From Batkoa obscura (Eukaryota > Entomophthoromycota > Entomophthoromycetes > Entomophthorales > Batkoaceae), in contig JASVEC010000023.1 of NCBI GenBank assembly GCA_030770535.1, positions 434,001-498,000 of the forward strand: a DNA stretch of 64,000 nucleotides, given 5' to 3'. The notes under the pieces were generated by a model. The model saw only the letters and a program-made list of their open reading frames with translations, was not told the DNA's origin and searched no databases. A program made the position numbers and the translations under genes. Of this stretch, positions 21,482 through 33,333 are shown piece after piece (the first letter of the stretch is position 1; the number at the start of each line of letters is the position of its first letter).

Positions 21482-21641
21482 ATATAGTCAAAAAATAATA
21501 ACTAAAAAAATAATGCTTTTAAAAATTCATAACATAATGAATATTTGTACAGTTATAACATTTTTTTAAAACACAATGTTATAAATAATTATTTAAAACA
21601 GTAATAAATTAATCAGTTATAACTTTATTTGATCCAAGATT

Positions 21642-22232
21642 CTAAACATCAATGAAAAATCTATCACAAGTACTTTGACACTCTTCAAACGTTTTAAAAG
21701 CCAAACAGCCATCATTGCAACCATCAAAAGTTGATTTGATACATTTTTCAGTAGCAATATCAAAGTGATAAGATTCAACACCCATGCGACATTTACCAGT
21801 TTCGGTTTTGACAAAGCATCTAGCTGGTACATCTTCAAATTTCTTCTTCATTGTTTTTGGCTTAGAGACTTTACATTGACTTTGGGAGAAAGATGGCATA
21901 CCAGTTGGGTCAATAGGGTTAATAGTAAATTTAGCGCATTCATTCCTACAATCTTCTTCGGTTCTAAAACCTTGACAACCATCATCACAGTCACCAAATA
22001 TCGATTTTTCACATTGTGTAGTTTTTGGGTCATAATGATAACTTTCAAAGCTACCTCGGCATTTACCAGTCACAGATGGAATGAAACATTTAAAGCTTGC
22101 ATCTTACTGGTGATGTCTAAGTGGGCCGGTATGAGAAGCAACACATCCACTTTGGGAAAAGATTTCGCTAGATGGGACAACAGTGGCAAAAACAGCAGAG
22201 AAAGCAGATAAAAGTAAAGCTTTAGAGTACAT
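21642..22232 (-). pseudogene. two-domain Kunitz inhibitor gene, broken copy
   Basis: It has the same length (591 bp) and plan as the intact Kunitz genes: signal-like start (MYSKALLLSAFSAVFATVVP), domain 1 with P1 Arg (TGKCRG), domain 2 with P1 Arg (TGKCRM). One in-frame break in the N-terminal third makes a full product unlikely; otherwise it reads open. From the KVSKPKTMKKKF linker to KCIKSTF it is essentially identical to the inverted-repeat genes, then its C-terminus and 3' flank diverge, so a conversion tract probably ends inside domain 2. A TATATAAG box lies about 70 bp upstream with the same layout as the intact genes. It is also possible that it is translated by readthrough, but I see no evidence for that. 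Confidence 0.8.
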
Positions 22233-23649
22233 TGTTATTTTGATTTTAATTATAATTATCAAGATTTGATAATAAAAAAGTAATGTAAATTGTTTGCTTA
22301 TATAGTGCTTTCAGCCCAATAAGAGTATTTAAAATAAATACTATTACTTTATGCCATTCATTTTGTTTTCTATTTTTATCTCTAAAATACAAACTATTAT
22401 TAGTATTTGCTTATTACTATAGTTACCGCTTTTACTACTTGCCTGATATCTATAAATGTAGTATATGTTACGAGTTACGCCGTTATGTCCAAAAAAGTAA
22501 CTAAAATCAAGTAAACTATTTGGGGAATTTCAACTATAATTAAAACTTTATTTTTACAAAGAATATTATACCTATGCATATACTATTTCAATGTTGTGTA
22601 TACTACATCAAATTTAATCAAGATTTTATAGCTTATTGTAGTACCATAAAGTTTTGGATAATTGAACTAAGGTATTTTACTACAAGAATAAATGTGATTA
22701 TATTAATCAAATACCGATTACTTTATCAAGTTGTTTTAATATTGACATGTTTTTATTATTAGAATTAAACATTAATAATATTTTTTAGAGACGGTTTATC
22801 TATAATGAAAATTAAGTATTTTGATGTATGTTAATATTTCAGTTAAAACAGTAACAAAATAATAGAAAGATCTAGTCAATGTTATATAGAACTTTATATC
22901 CAATAGTTAATAGGTATCTTGTAATGATTTCACATTGTATATGGATTCATATTTACATCGATTGAATGGAAATCACTTTAAAGTATCAAACAGAATATGA
23001 ATGTAGTACTATTGTTACTGTACAAATTTTATAAGATGGTACTTAATAGTCTAAATTGTATATTGTACTAAGTCATAAGCCCAAAGGTATATAGAACATT
23101 GAAAGATAAAACGACATTCTTAATTGAAGCTTAAGAAATATTAAGCTTGAACAAACCAGCTGAACAATGGTTTCCGTAGAAATTATAATGTAATAGCTTA
23201 AATTTTATTGATTGTGTTGGCTATTAGCCCTAGTTAGATATAGTATGTTTACTCTATCCTTTATTTTACTTTAGCATTTAAAGTAAGGGTACATCTAATA
23301 TAGACTATCACCGAAATATTATTTAGACTAATATGGATTAGTTATATCTAAGTTTAATTTATTTCTAGCTGATTCTTTGTAAATTTAGCAGATTAAATAT
23401 AAATGCTAACAAAATAATCACTCTTTTGCTTGATTTCAAAATGAGACTGAAATTTGGTTTACAATTCTAGTCAACTGTTTAAGTTTTATTGAATTTTAAC
23501 TAGACCCTTAAAGTACAACAAATTTTTAGCTTATTAAAATTTAAAACTGAATGTTGCATGTAATCATAGCGCTGTAAATATTAACGATGCTTAGTTGTGC
23601 CCTATTTGTAACGATAAGCTTAATTGTTGATAATATTTTCTTTCATCAA

Positions 23650-24094
23650 AGTATCAAGCTGAGAAGGATACCAAGGACTTAATACTGGGAGTGTTGAAGG
23701 AGTCTAAAGTACTTGAATTAAAAGACAGCAGTGTTAGTCTAGTGGCCGAATTTCGATTAACTTTTAATTATGAAAAACTTACTAGGCATAGTATTAACTG
23801 GAGCGTTCTAATAAAGAAACATATTTAAACTTGAGAGAAAAAACCCATAACTTTATTGGAGAAAAAAATCAAGGAAGACGTATACTAGATATTGAAGACA
23901 CTTTCTCAAAAGAACAAATAAACTATAGATTAATGAAGGTACCAAAAACATCAATCTCAAATCATCTATTACTTTTTAACAAAACTATAGCTGAACTTGA
24001 ATTTATTATATCTAGAAACTATAACCTTAGTGGAAGTAATTCAGTTAATACTTATATGATATTAAACAAGATTTTAATATCGAAATGTTTATAG
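23650..24094 (+). pseudogene. possible decayed coding stretch, family unknown
   Basis: An open stretch of 87 codons at 23831-24094, preceded in another frame by a charged ~55-codon open segment. I recognise no domain in either. It could be a relic of a mobile element or chance. Confidence 0.2.
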
Positions 24095-24724
24095 AAAACT
24101 CTAATTATGCCAATGAAAAAGTATACTATAAAAATAATATAAAGGATAAAAACCTATAAAAAAAGATAAAGTAAGCATTGACGTAGAGATATTATATAAA
24201 GAGGATTCAATCCCGCTTATCCACTTGAGAAATATTGTTAAAAATAAAAATATAGCAAAATATTAAACGGTCCTGCTTTCTAATTAAGAATCAAAATGGA
24301 AAAAAGATTAAGGATTTAAAATTCATAACAGAAGATAAATTTGTGAAATTTAAAGCTTTTAAGAAGCTTAGATAGGAGGATTCAGGATTAAACCATCAAA
24401 AATAGATTGATTGAAAATCCCAATTGCTTGTTGCAGCAGTGCTCAATAACATACTAATAAAAGGCCACCTTATGCTTAATGTATTTTTTGTTTAAGTCAT
24501 TGCTTTAAAAGCTTAAATTTGGCTCAAATTATTAATTAGATTAACAAACAAGAGAACGATGTGTACTATGACCATGATATTGGGAATAAACTCATGTTCT
24601 TTTGTAAAATGATTTTACTGTTTAAACAAAACTTACATAATATAACTCTAGTAACTATCATAATCTTCCAGTTGGTAAAAGCACAAAGAACTTCTGTTTT
24701 TTACATTTTTTTAAAATGGCATAT

Positions 24725-24820
24725 AGGGATGTATTTTTGTGTTTAAGAATTTTATTAACAAATTTTCCGCTCAAATAGTGCTTAAAAAATGCAAAAAAAC
24801 AAAGTCAAAAAAACACCCCC
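24725..24820 (-). mobile_element. foldback MITE copy 13
   Basis: AGGGATGT left, CACCCCC right, with ATAT on both sides. Confidence 0.88.
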
Positions 24821-25854
24821 ATATGGTATTTTTAGATCTTAAATAATTATTAGATTTATTAAGGTAATAGCAAAAAACTAACCTGTATTTCTCAATGGTT
24901 GAAAATTTATGTAATATGTTAATATGGATGAAACATAAAGCTGTGAAGTCATAAGTCACATTGAATACAACATAATGTATTTAATGGATGATATCAGTCA
25001 AAAGTTAAAAAAAATAGAAGTCCCTAGTTCTATGCTTAATTATAATTTAATAATATCTTAAAAGAAATTCTTGCTCTATTTTAAAGCACTTCCTGTTTTG
25101 ATATTATTTCATTTTGGAAAAAAATGCGAGAATAACTATATAAAACAATTTATTCAAATTTGAACCCTTTTTTAACATGTTAGGGGCGATTACAAAAAAT
25201 ATAAGAGAATAAAAGAATCGGACAATGATACTTGGAAAGAAGTGTTGATTTCAACTAGTCAATTTATTAAAATACTTTGAAATACCACGGCATCATATGC
25301 TTATAGTTTTTAAATAAATATCTCTATTAACCTTTAAAATATAAGATAAAATTACAATCATTACTCTACAGAAACCCTCACTAATTTTATAAGAATTGTT
25401 AGGTTTAACAGATTTAATAAGAAATGATTTAGAGAATAGAGTTTATTAGAAAATCATTAATTCCTCTTATTAGACTGTTTATTAGTACTAATGAGCATCA
25501 GTCCCTTGAACTTTCATTTTATATAAATATTAAATAAAAATTAAAGTAGCCATATATTTTTTAAAAGATGTATCAGCACAAAAGCAATTTAATTTAGATA
25601 TAAATAAAGTTTATAATTCAATAATTGCTATTTAATAGGTCATAGTTTATATATTATATTAATATGAAATCTTAACTGGGGAATCGAAAATTAGGTATAG
25701 TAAGATATATAATATCAAACCAACATTACAACTTACACAAAAAGGATGTAAATCGAGAATTCAAAATAGTATTATGAATTAAAAGATCGATTGATTAAAG
25801 TCGAAGAAAGAAAATATTTACATAAAAATCTAATTTTTTATTTTAAATAATAGT

Positions 25855-26445
25855 TTAAACATCAATAGAGAATCTGTTACAGGTATTTTGACAGTCTTCA
25901 ATAGTCTTGAAACCAAGACAACCATCATCACAACCGCCAAAAGTTGATTTGATACATTTTTCAGTAGCAATATCAAAGTGGTAAGATTCAACACCCATGC
26001 GACATTTACCAGTTTCGGTTTTGACAAAGCATCTAGCTGGTACATCTTCAAATTTCTTCTTCATTGTTTTTGGCTTAGAGACTTTACATTGACTTTGGGA
26101 GAAAGATGGCATACCAGTTGGGTCAACTGGGTCAATAGTAAATTTGACACAGTTATATTCACAATTAGATTTAGTATCAAAAGCTTGACAACCATCATTA
26201 CATCCTCCAAACAATGCTTTTTCACATTGACCAGTTTTAACATTATAATGATAACTATCATTACTACCACGACATTTACCAGTTACAGTAGGGATAAAGC
26301 ATTTATAGCTTATATCTTGTTGATGGAACTTAAGTGGACCAGTATAAGAAGTAGCACATCCACCTTGTGAGAAAGGCTCAATTAATGGAAGAGTAGAAGC
26401 AAGGATAGAAGAGAAAGCAGATAAAAGTAAGACTTTAGTGTACAT
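25855..26445 (-). CDS. secreted two-domain Kunitz-type inhibitor (P1 Arg/Arg), left arm, outer gene
   Basis: A 196-aa intronless gene. Residues 1-~17 form a signal peptide. Two Kunitz-like units follow with cysteines at 30, 49, 58, 74, 82, 86, 95, 99 and at 120, 139, 148, 164, 172, 176, 185, 189, an exact 90-residue repeat. Within each unit the C-x8-C-x15-C-x7-C-x12-C-x3-C Kunitz spacing is exact, Gly before P2 and the FGGC turn are kept, and one extra Cys (86/176) probably pairs with the upstream Cys (30/120). P1 is Arg59 and Arg149, which would suit trypsin-like proteases. The protein is identical to those at 27834, 40046 and 42025. It faces outward from the palindrome centre. Target unknown. 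Confidence 0.93.
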   Translation of the reverse strand: MYTKVLLLSAFSSILASTLPLIEPFSQGGCATSYTGPLKFHQQDISYKCFIPTVTGKCRGSNDSYHYNVKTGQCEKALFGGCNDGCQAFDTKSNCEYNCVKFTIDPVDPTGMPSFSQSQCKVSKPKTMKKKFEDVPARCFVKTETGKCRMGVESYHFDIATEKCIKSTFGGCDDGCLGFKTIEDCQNTCNRFSIDV

Positions 26446-26502
26446 AATTGATATTATTATAGTTATTGATATTTGATAATTTTAAAATGGTATAAACTAT
26501 TT

Positions 26503-26595
26503 ATTTATATAGTATTTTAAACTCACCTAGAACATTCGAAATAATAATGATTATACGTTTTATCCAGATGATTTACTTTCTACAAATCCCCAAAA
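26503..26595 (-). promoter_or_regulatory. Kunitz promoter module (gene ending 26445)
   Basis: On the minus strand: TTTTGGGGATTTG (26583-26595), then TATATAAAT (26503-26511) about 60 bp before the ATG, followed by an AGTTTATACC motif and TTATCAAATA. The same order recurs upstream of all the open Kunitz genes of the cluster. Confidence 0.7.
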
Positions 26596-27833
26596 TAACA
26601 AATATTGGATAATTTATTTATTATTATTGTTTTACCGCTCTCTATAAACAAGTAGAAATAGAGTGATTTCTATGTGTTGCGCTATTAAATCAAGAGCTTA
26701 TTTATAGTTAATTGATCAATTGAAGTAATTTTAATTTCTAATAGAATTTTATGTCTACAAAGAATATTATATAAATAAACATATCAATTCAATGTTACAT
26801 GTTCTAGGTTGAATTTTAATAACACCATTATAATTTAATGAGAATTCCAAGAGAAATAGGATAATAGGATATACTATATTTATAATACAAAACTATGTGA
26901 TATTTTATTTTAAAAGGAACTACTACTACTTTTTAAGGGATTTTTCGGTTTTGACATTTGTTTTCGGGATTAGTTATTAAGAACATCTTTTAAAATAATT
27001 TATCCAAAATTGAACCTTTGTGTTTGACGTATGCTAAAATCAATTATAAAACAACCAAGCAGAGAAGATCCAAAGCATAATATATTCAATATTAACAAAT
27101 GTTTTAAAATCAGATTGATTGTTATACGGTTATACAATTATATTTCTCGAATTAAAATTAAAATATCAAAATACGGTATAGATATTACTACCATCATTAG
27201 TAATCAAAAACCATAGTTAATTTTATAACAATGATTTTCTGCTCAAGTTATAATGAATACTTTATCTATATTCTTGAAAAGGCATACATCCAAGTCGTAA
27301 GTTTCTATAAGCTCAATGTTCATTTGTCTATTTATATATATATATTAGCGCAGATAAATATGAACATCTTTTTTACTACTTTATTTAGAAGGAATGCTAA
27401 AATTATAGCATATCTTAATAAAAACAGTTTACATTGAAAACCGATTTATTTTATATATGAATTTCAACGTTGTAAATTGAGTCTTTTTTTGATATTTCAT
27501 GTTTTTGGGCTCTACCAGATGTAAAAAACATTGAATGTTAGACTTAAAATTTAGGCTTTTATATATAATATGATATACCAAATAAAAGATACCAATTCTA
27601 AAAAGTATAAGTTATAGTATCAGAAAATAATTATGAGTTAAAAAGATAATATGCCAATATGTGGGAGTGTTTTTTTCGACTTCATTATTTTTTCCATTTT
27701 TTAAGCACTATTTAAGCGGAAAATTTGTTAGCAGATTCTTAAACACAAAAACATATCCCCATATGTTCATATATTAATATATAATGAGATAAATGTTTAT
27801 ATAAAAATCTAATTTTTTATTTTAAATAATAGT
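26596..27833. other. Kunitz inter-gene spacer with foldback element
   Basis: AT-rich spacer without a gene. The short open frames at 27031-27437 show no family features. A foldback element lies at 27663-27760. Confidence 0.6.
27663..27760 (+). mobile_element. foldback MITE copy 14
   Basis: GGGAGTG left, ATATCCCC right. It occupies exactly the mirror position of copy 15 in the other arm, so it inserted before the arms were duplicated or was copied by conversion. Confidence 0.92.
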
Positions 27834-28424
27834 TTAAACATCAATAGAGAATCTGTTACAGGTATTTTGGCAGTCTTCAATAGTCTTGAAACCAAGACAA
27901 CCATCATCACAACCGCCAAAAGTTGATTTGATACATTTTTCAGTAGCAATATCAAAGTGATAAGATTCAACACCCATACGACATTTACCAGTTTCGGTTT
28001 TGACAAAGCATCTAGCTGGTACATCTTCAAATTTCTTCTTCATTGTTTTTGGCTTAGAGACTTTACATTGACTTTGGGAGAAAGATGGCATACCAGTTGG
28101 ATCAACTGGGTCAATAGTAAATTTGACACAGTTATATTCACAATTAGATTTAGTATCAAAAGCTTGACAACCATCATTACATCCTCCAAACAATGCTTTT
28201 TCACATTGACCAGTTTTAACATTATAATGATAACTATCATTACTACCACGACATTTACCAGTTACAGTAGGGATAAAGCATTTATAGCTTATATCTTGTT
28301 GATGGAACTTAAGTGGACCAGTATAAGAAGTAGCACATCCACCTTGTGAGAAAGGCTCAATTAATGGAAGAGTAGAAGCAAGGATAGAAGAGAAAGCAGA
28401 TAAAAGTAAGACTTTAGTGTACAT
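27834..28424 (-). CDS. secreted two-domain Kunitz-type inhibitor (P1 Arg/Arg), left arm, middle gene
   Basis: The 196-aa protein is identical to the one encoded at 25855-26445; the DNA differs at a few silent sites. The 3' flank (TTTAAACTATTATTTAAAAT on its own strand) and about 100 bp of 5' flank are shared with that gene, but further upstream the two spacers are unrelated. That pattern fits gene-sized conversion or duplication inside an arm. A signal peptide and sixteen cysteines in two 8-Cys units are present. Confidence 0.93.
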   Translation of the reverse strand: MYTKVLLLSAFSSILASTLPLIEPFSQGGCATSYTGPLKFHQQDISYKCFIPTVTGKCRGSNDSYHYNVKTGQCEKALFGGCNDGCQAFDTKSNCEYNCVKFTIDPVDPTGMPSFSQSQCKVSKPKTMKKKFEDVPARCFVKTETGKCRMGVESYHFDIATEKCIKSTFGGCDDGCLGFKTIEDCQNTCNRFSIDV

Positions 28425-28481
28425 AATTGATATTATTATAGTTATTGATATTTGATAATTTTAAAATGGTATAAACTATTT

Positions 28482-28575
28482 GTTTATATAATATTTTGAA
28501 GTAGTAGAAATTTCTAAAATAAGTAGTACTGATTTATTTTTTGAATATGGTTTTTTATTTCCAAATCCCCAAAAC
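28482..28575 (-). promoter_or_regulatory. Kunitz promoter module (gene ending 28424)
   Basis: GTTTTGGGGATTTGG (28561-28575) and TATATAAAC (28482-28490) on the minus strand; the TATA element lies about 60 bp before the ATG. Confidence 0.7.
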
Positions 28576-29664
28576 ATATATAATATTAGTATAACCTGTT
28601 TTTTATTTTTATTTTCATTTTTATTTTACCACTTTCTATAAGCTTATAAAAAATATACCAGTTACTATAAAAGTAAGTATGACTCTAAAGAAGTGAAGTC
28701 AGATAATTCTTTAATAAAAAGTTATTTATAAAAAAGTGGACCCTTATTTTGTAAAGATTCTACCATATCTAAATGCGGAATTGATTTATGATATGCATAT
28801 TGTAAACATTTATCCCTAATTTTGTTTTATTAGGATAATCTCAAAACTGTTTTATTAGAGCTATTCTTACCTTTTTCGCACCTTTGATTTTTGTTATAGA
28901 TGAATGACCTTAAACTGAGAAAAAATATTCACTAAAATATTTATCATAGTATATTATTAATTTGACTTCAAATAAAAATAAATTTCCTTAATGAGATTAG
29001 AAATATAATTGTGTTAAAAAGCAATATACTATTATAGAACATCATCACATAGTGGTTATGGTTTATAAATAAAAATAAAAATAAAAATAAAAACAAAAAG
29101 CGTTATTTTTATTATTTATTATTATTCATTATTGTTTATTAAATTCTAGAATTTCAATTTCAAATTCAAATTCATTAATGAAAATATCTTTTGTTTATCC
29201 TAATATTATGATCTGATTATTAGCATCTAGAATGGCTTTTTATAATAATTAGTAATATAGGTATTATATTAAAAAATCAAATTAAATAATTTAGTATAAA
29301 CAAAAGTAAAATCTTTAAATAAACATTTTATATTGTGTTTAATAAAAGCTTGAGAAAAAATCCCAAAATTCACGTTATAATTCTAAAAACATGAGCATTT
29401 TTTCTTTTGTAAAAAAATTGATGACAAATTACACAAATTTTGAATAAAGCTTTATTGTTAAATTTACAACGTGATTTTTTAGTGAAGTTACTTTCTCAAA
29501 TTAGAGTCAAATTTCATGACCTAAATAAGTTTGCTAAAGTTCACTTATTTTAAAGAAAAACATCTCGTGGTTACATTTTAGAAATAGCAAATATAGCAAA
29601 TATAGAAAAGATCAATAAGTTGTAAAATTAAGTATCATCTAAGTTTTATTATTAAATATCAATT
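28576..29664. other. Kunitz inter-gene spacer
   Basis: No gene. It contains an AAAAATAAAAATA-type simple repeat near 29069-29097 and AT-rich DNA. Confidence 0.6.
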
Positions 29665-30255
29665 TTAAACATCAATAGAGAATCTGTTACAGGTATTTTG
29701 ACAGTCTTCAATAGTCTTGAAACCAAGACAACCATCATCACAACCGCCAAAAGTTGATTTGATACATTTTTCAGTAGCAATATCAAAGTGGTAAGATTCA
29801 ACACCCATACGACATTTACCAGTTTCGGTTTTGACAAAGCATCTAGCTGGTACATCTTCAAATTTCTTCTTCATTGTTTTTGGCTTAGAGACTTTACATT
29901 GACTTTGAGAGAAAGATGGCATACCAGTTGGATCAACTGGGTCAATAGTAAATTTGACACAGTTATATTCACAATTAGATTTAGTATCAAAAGCTTGACA
30001 ACCATCATTACATCCTCCAAACAATGCTTTTTCACATTGACCAGTTTTAACATTATAATGATAACTATCAAAACTGCCATAGCATTTACCAGTTACAGTA
30101 GGGATAAAGCATTTATAGCTTATATCTTGTTGATGGAACTTAAGTGGACCAGTATAAGAAGTAGCACATCCACCTTGTGAAAAAGTATTGATTAATGGAA
30201 GAGTGGAACCAAGAACGGTAGAAAAAGCAGATAAAATTAAAGCCTTAGAGTACAT
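29665..30255 (-). CDS. secreted two-domain Kunitz-type inhibitor (P1 Tyr/Arg), left arm, inner gene
   Basis: A 196-aa intronless gene with the same cysteine plan as its neighbours. The signal region differs (MYSKALILSAFSTVLGSTLP) and domain 1 reads TGKCYGSF, so P1 is Tyr59 instead of Arg, which predicts a chymotrypsin-like rather than trypsin-like target. From residue ~30 onward most of the rest, and all of domain 2 (P1 Arg149), equals the outer genes. The protein is identical to the mirror gene at 38215-38805. Confidence 0.93.
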   Translation of the reverse strand: MYSKALILSAFSTVLGSTLPLINTFSQGGCATSYTGPLKFHQQDISYKCFIPTVTGKCYGSFDSYHYNVKTGQCEKALFGGCNDGCQAFDTKSNCEYNCVKFTIDPVDPTGMPSFSQSQCKVSKPKTMKKKFEDVPARCFVKTETGKCRMGVESYHFDIATEKCIKSTFGGCDDGCLGFKTIEDCQNTCNRFSIDV

Positions 30256-30309
30256 TATTATAATCCTTATTATTAGTATCTAACAATACTAAAGTAATAT
30301 GAATTGTTT

Positions 30310-30373
30310 GTTTATATACCTTATAGTTTACTTTGCAATTTTTTTATTTTGAATTTTTTTGCCCCAAAAATCC
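30310..30373 (-). promoter_or_regulatory. Kunitz promoter module (gene ending 30255)
   Basis: GGATTTTTGGGGC (30361-30373) and TATATAAAC (30310-30318) on the minus strand; spacing between the two is shorter than in the P1-Arg genes. Confidence 0.68.
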
Positions 30374-33218
30374 ATTCCGAATTGATAAAGTTATTAAACA
30401 AGTTATTAAACAAACTTTTGTTTATCCTCAATTATTTTTCCAATGTTTCTATTTATATTTAGAAAATTGATATTTAAGAATACTTAAAACATTTTTGACA
30501 AGTAAGGGTATTTGAATTTATGGTTTATGTATAAAGGTTTTCCTGTATATTTATGGATAATAATAATGATGAAATATTTATAATGTAGATAGCCTATTTT
30601 CATATTACTTCCTAGCGTTTATTTTAATAATAGTGATTTGATGTATTTTCATAATTCACTTTTCTATTGTTTTGATGTATAGCAATAAAATATTATGTTA
30701 TAGTTAAGTTATCAAGGTATATGATTATTGTGGTTGTTAATGTTGTTGATTTACTATAATGTTTTTTGTAGTTTACGAACAAAAAATAAGGATGCGACTA
30801 TAAATTTTTTTATTAATAGGAATGCTACATTTTACCACAAGATGCATGTTGAATTTCATAGAAATGTAATATTTGGGCTATTTCTATGAAAAAAATGCAA
30901 GTGCCGTTATTTGATTGGGTATCTATCCCTGACTTATAATGTCGCAATTTGCTATTATCTAAACTTTTAAAACGCTTCTTAATAGCCGTGTTCTAAAAAA
31001 GTCAATTTTAGATGAAGCCAAATTTGATATCAATTTAAAATTCTATTTCAAAAATTCCGATTTTTTATATTCAGTTAATTTTAATATACCTTGTACCTTC
31101 TGATCAGTCCATATGGTGTTATTTGGAATTTCTAAAATATTAATTTATGATATATATGAACCATACTCAAATACTACGTAATATTATCTTTATGTAAATA
31201 TTCTGAATCTCCATTTCTCAAATATTTTTATCAACGTAATATAGGTTTAACAAATTAGTAAATAAAAGAAATTTTGCTTTGCAGAATTTTATTTTCGATA
31301 CTTAATAATCTCTATTATATTTGGTTATTTTCGTTTGAAATTCGTAACCATGACAATATAAGAATACTAATTATGAGTATTGAATTGAGCTTCGATTTTA
31401 CAGTTTAAATTCCTTCGAATAGTCTTTTAAAAGGATTTTATCAAAAGCAAAAAATTCAATAGACTTGAAATTCGTTTATTATGAAAATAGTATGAACTAT
31501 CAAAAAGAATACAATAAAAGGGCTAAGAAGCCGAATAGGCAAAGTTTTTACCTTGAAATTCTTAGACAATTATATGAAGTGTGTGTAAACTATTTTATCC
31601 CTATCGGATTTTGTTTATACTTATTTGTTTCAAGTTCAAGATAAATCAAAACTTCTATGCTTATTACCATATATTTGATATTATTGTTTTTCAAATTTGC
31701 CTAGCTAATTAAAAATAAAAACAATTCCTATTAAGCGTATTATTAAAAGACATAGTTTTTGATGAAATAAAAGTTTATTTATAGCTTATCTGTTACTGTT
31801 TTCAATAAAATCGCTATGTTTTAGTCTTAGTATTTTTTAATATCTTAGAAATTTTCATATTCATATTTCTCATATTTTTACGAATTGAAAAAATATTTCC
31901 CAAGATACTTCGCTAATAAATTTTATAAACAATATAATATACGAAACTGTATTAAAATGTTTATCAAAAGGCTATAGAGCTAAATGCCACAAAGTCCCAA
32001 ATATTTCATAATTTTATTTGAAATAAGGAACTAAAAATAGTTTGTTTCACTTTCAATAATTTTTTTAAAATTATTAAAAGAATACATAAAAACTAGATAA
32101 AATATAAAAATAAAAACTTAGTTTATACACTAACCAACAAGATCTTAGATTATTAAAAATACATATTCGGTATTGTTCAAATAATTTTTGATAATACAAG
32201 TAATCCATAAAAGTTATATCTAGACTCAAAACAAAATCCAACCTATTTACAATAATGTTTATTTAGCTAATTATATAGCACGGAAAAGGCAAAACTATTA
32301 ATTTTAAAAGAAATTAGAATAATTATTACTCTTGCTTTATTTTCAAAATAATACCATAATGATATAGAATGAACTAGTGAAAAATTGTATATGATAAGCT
32401 TTAAATTATTATATATTTTTGAGACGATAATCAAAATTAAAACTGAAAGGCTATCTAAACGATCTCTTTTTATAATTATATGCCTGAGTCAGTATTTATT
32501 AAAAGAAAAAAAATCAGTGAGGAAACTAAGGGAATACCAAACTTTCATTTCTACAAGAGATAGGAATCTGTTAAATAATAACATTTTAAATTAACACTAT
32601 TAAATTTATATGAAATTTCTAGGAACGATACAAATTCTATATATGATTTAAACAAAATAACGGTAGCATTGTATCTTACACTTATAATTTGTACTCTCAT
32701 ATACTTCAGGGATAAATGTTCAACCCAATAGTATGCCTAAGTTTTATTTTTAGAAAAGATGGAATAACAAATTTATTTAATAAAGTATTATCGATTACTC
32801 CTTAATTTTATTTATAGAATGCAAAAATAGTATAGCAAAACAAAAAGCTTGCATATTAATACTGCATAAACTATAAAAAAGAACTTTGATTTAAACTTGA
32901 AATTATATTTGATATATGCCCAAAAATAAAAGCAAAAACAATGAAAATATTTTAAATGATTATTACCACTATAAACATTGGTGAGTAATGTAAAAACAAA
33001 AGTAACAAGCTGTGTTTTATCATCATTAGCATTAAAAAAGGTATAGGAATTTTTTTACATATGGACTCAAACCCAATTGCTTTCGCATACCAAAAACGCT
33101 TTAAAAGTTACAAAATATTGATCTCAAGGATTTAAATAGGAAAATTGGTGAAAGCTGAGTTAAATAAAAGCTTGCTATATAACCTGCTTCATAACTTGTT
33201 TAGCGATTTATATTAGAT
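30374..33218. other. intergenic, inner end of left arm and first part of spacer
   Basis: No gene recognised over 2.8 kb. The inverted-repeat arm ends at 31763; beyond it the DNA is unique to the spacer. A 69-codon open frame at 32385-32594 has no family features. Confidence 0.6.
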
Positions 33219-33275
33219 CTTTGGGGCAAAAATAATAATCTGATGACTATGAAATAAACTTTAGGGTATATAAAC
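33219..33275 (+). promoter_or_regulatory. Kunitz promoter module (gene 33334)
   Basis: CTTTGGGGCAAA (33219-33230) and TATATAAAC (33267-33275), then GTTTATACTACCTTAACATT and TTATCAAACACTGATAA before the ATG; the best example of the shared layout. Confidence 0.75.
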
Positions 33276-33333
33276 AAGCAGTTTATACTACCTTAACATT
33301 ATCAAACACTGATAACAATAAAAAAGTATAACA

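Larger units (their letters stand above)
19976..21641. other. intergenic with tRNA-Phe and three foldback elements
   Basis: No protein gene seen. It holds foldback elements at 20500-20595, 21274-21365 and 21386-21481, and a tRNA-Phe at 20747-20819. Confidence 0.6.
22233..25796. other. intergenic, one foldback element and possible decayed coding DNA
   Basis: A 3.6-kb stretch without a convincing gene. It holds the foldback element at 24725-24820. Around 23650-24110 two frames read open for 50-90 codons in somewhat less AT-rich DNA, without a recognisable family. The last ~60 bp show weak similarity to the flank beyond the other arm of the inverted repeat. Confidence 0.5.
25797..31763. repeat. 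left arm of ~5.97-kb inverted repeat (three Kunitz genes)
   Basis: The arm is the reverse complement of 36707-42669. Position L here corresponds to 68470 minus L over nearly the whole length, so three genes, all spacers and one foldback element keep exact spacing. In the stretches I compared I found only two substitutions (near 26094 and 28208) and a 4-bp GAAA length difference near the outer edge. Similarity stops sharply at the inner edge and fades at the outer edge. Confidence 0.95.

Noticed and set aside
21384-21569. 61-codon open frame within a foldback element (FFLASLLFPSFNRYLSGK type), also seen at 12760, 18828 and 20461
   Set aside because: The recurring peptide is the translation of the foldback repeat itself, not a protein family.
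27809-28030. Shifted-frame 69-73 codon open frames inside each Kunitz gene (KMYQLDALSKPKLVN type)
   Set aside because: Overlap the coding frame of domain 2 and are conserved only by the DNA identity of the copies.
27957-28349. Long open frames antisense to the Kunitz genes (130 codons, repeated at each gene)
   Set aside because: They repeat only because the sense genes are duplicated; no start context, signal or domain, and they vanish where the sense sequence diverges.
29069-29097. CRISPR-like or minisatellite array
   Set aside because: A plain AAAAAT simple repeat without spacers; no CRISPR array was seen anywhere in the window.
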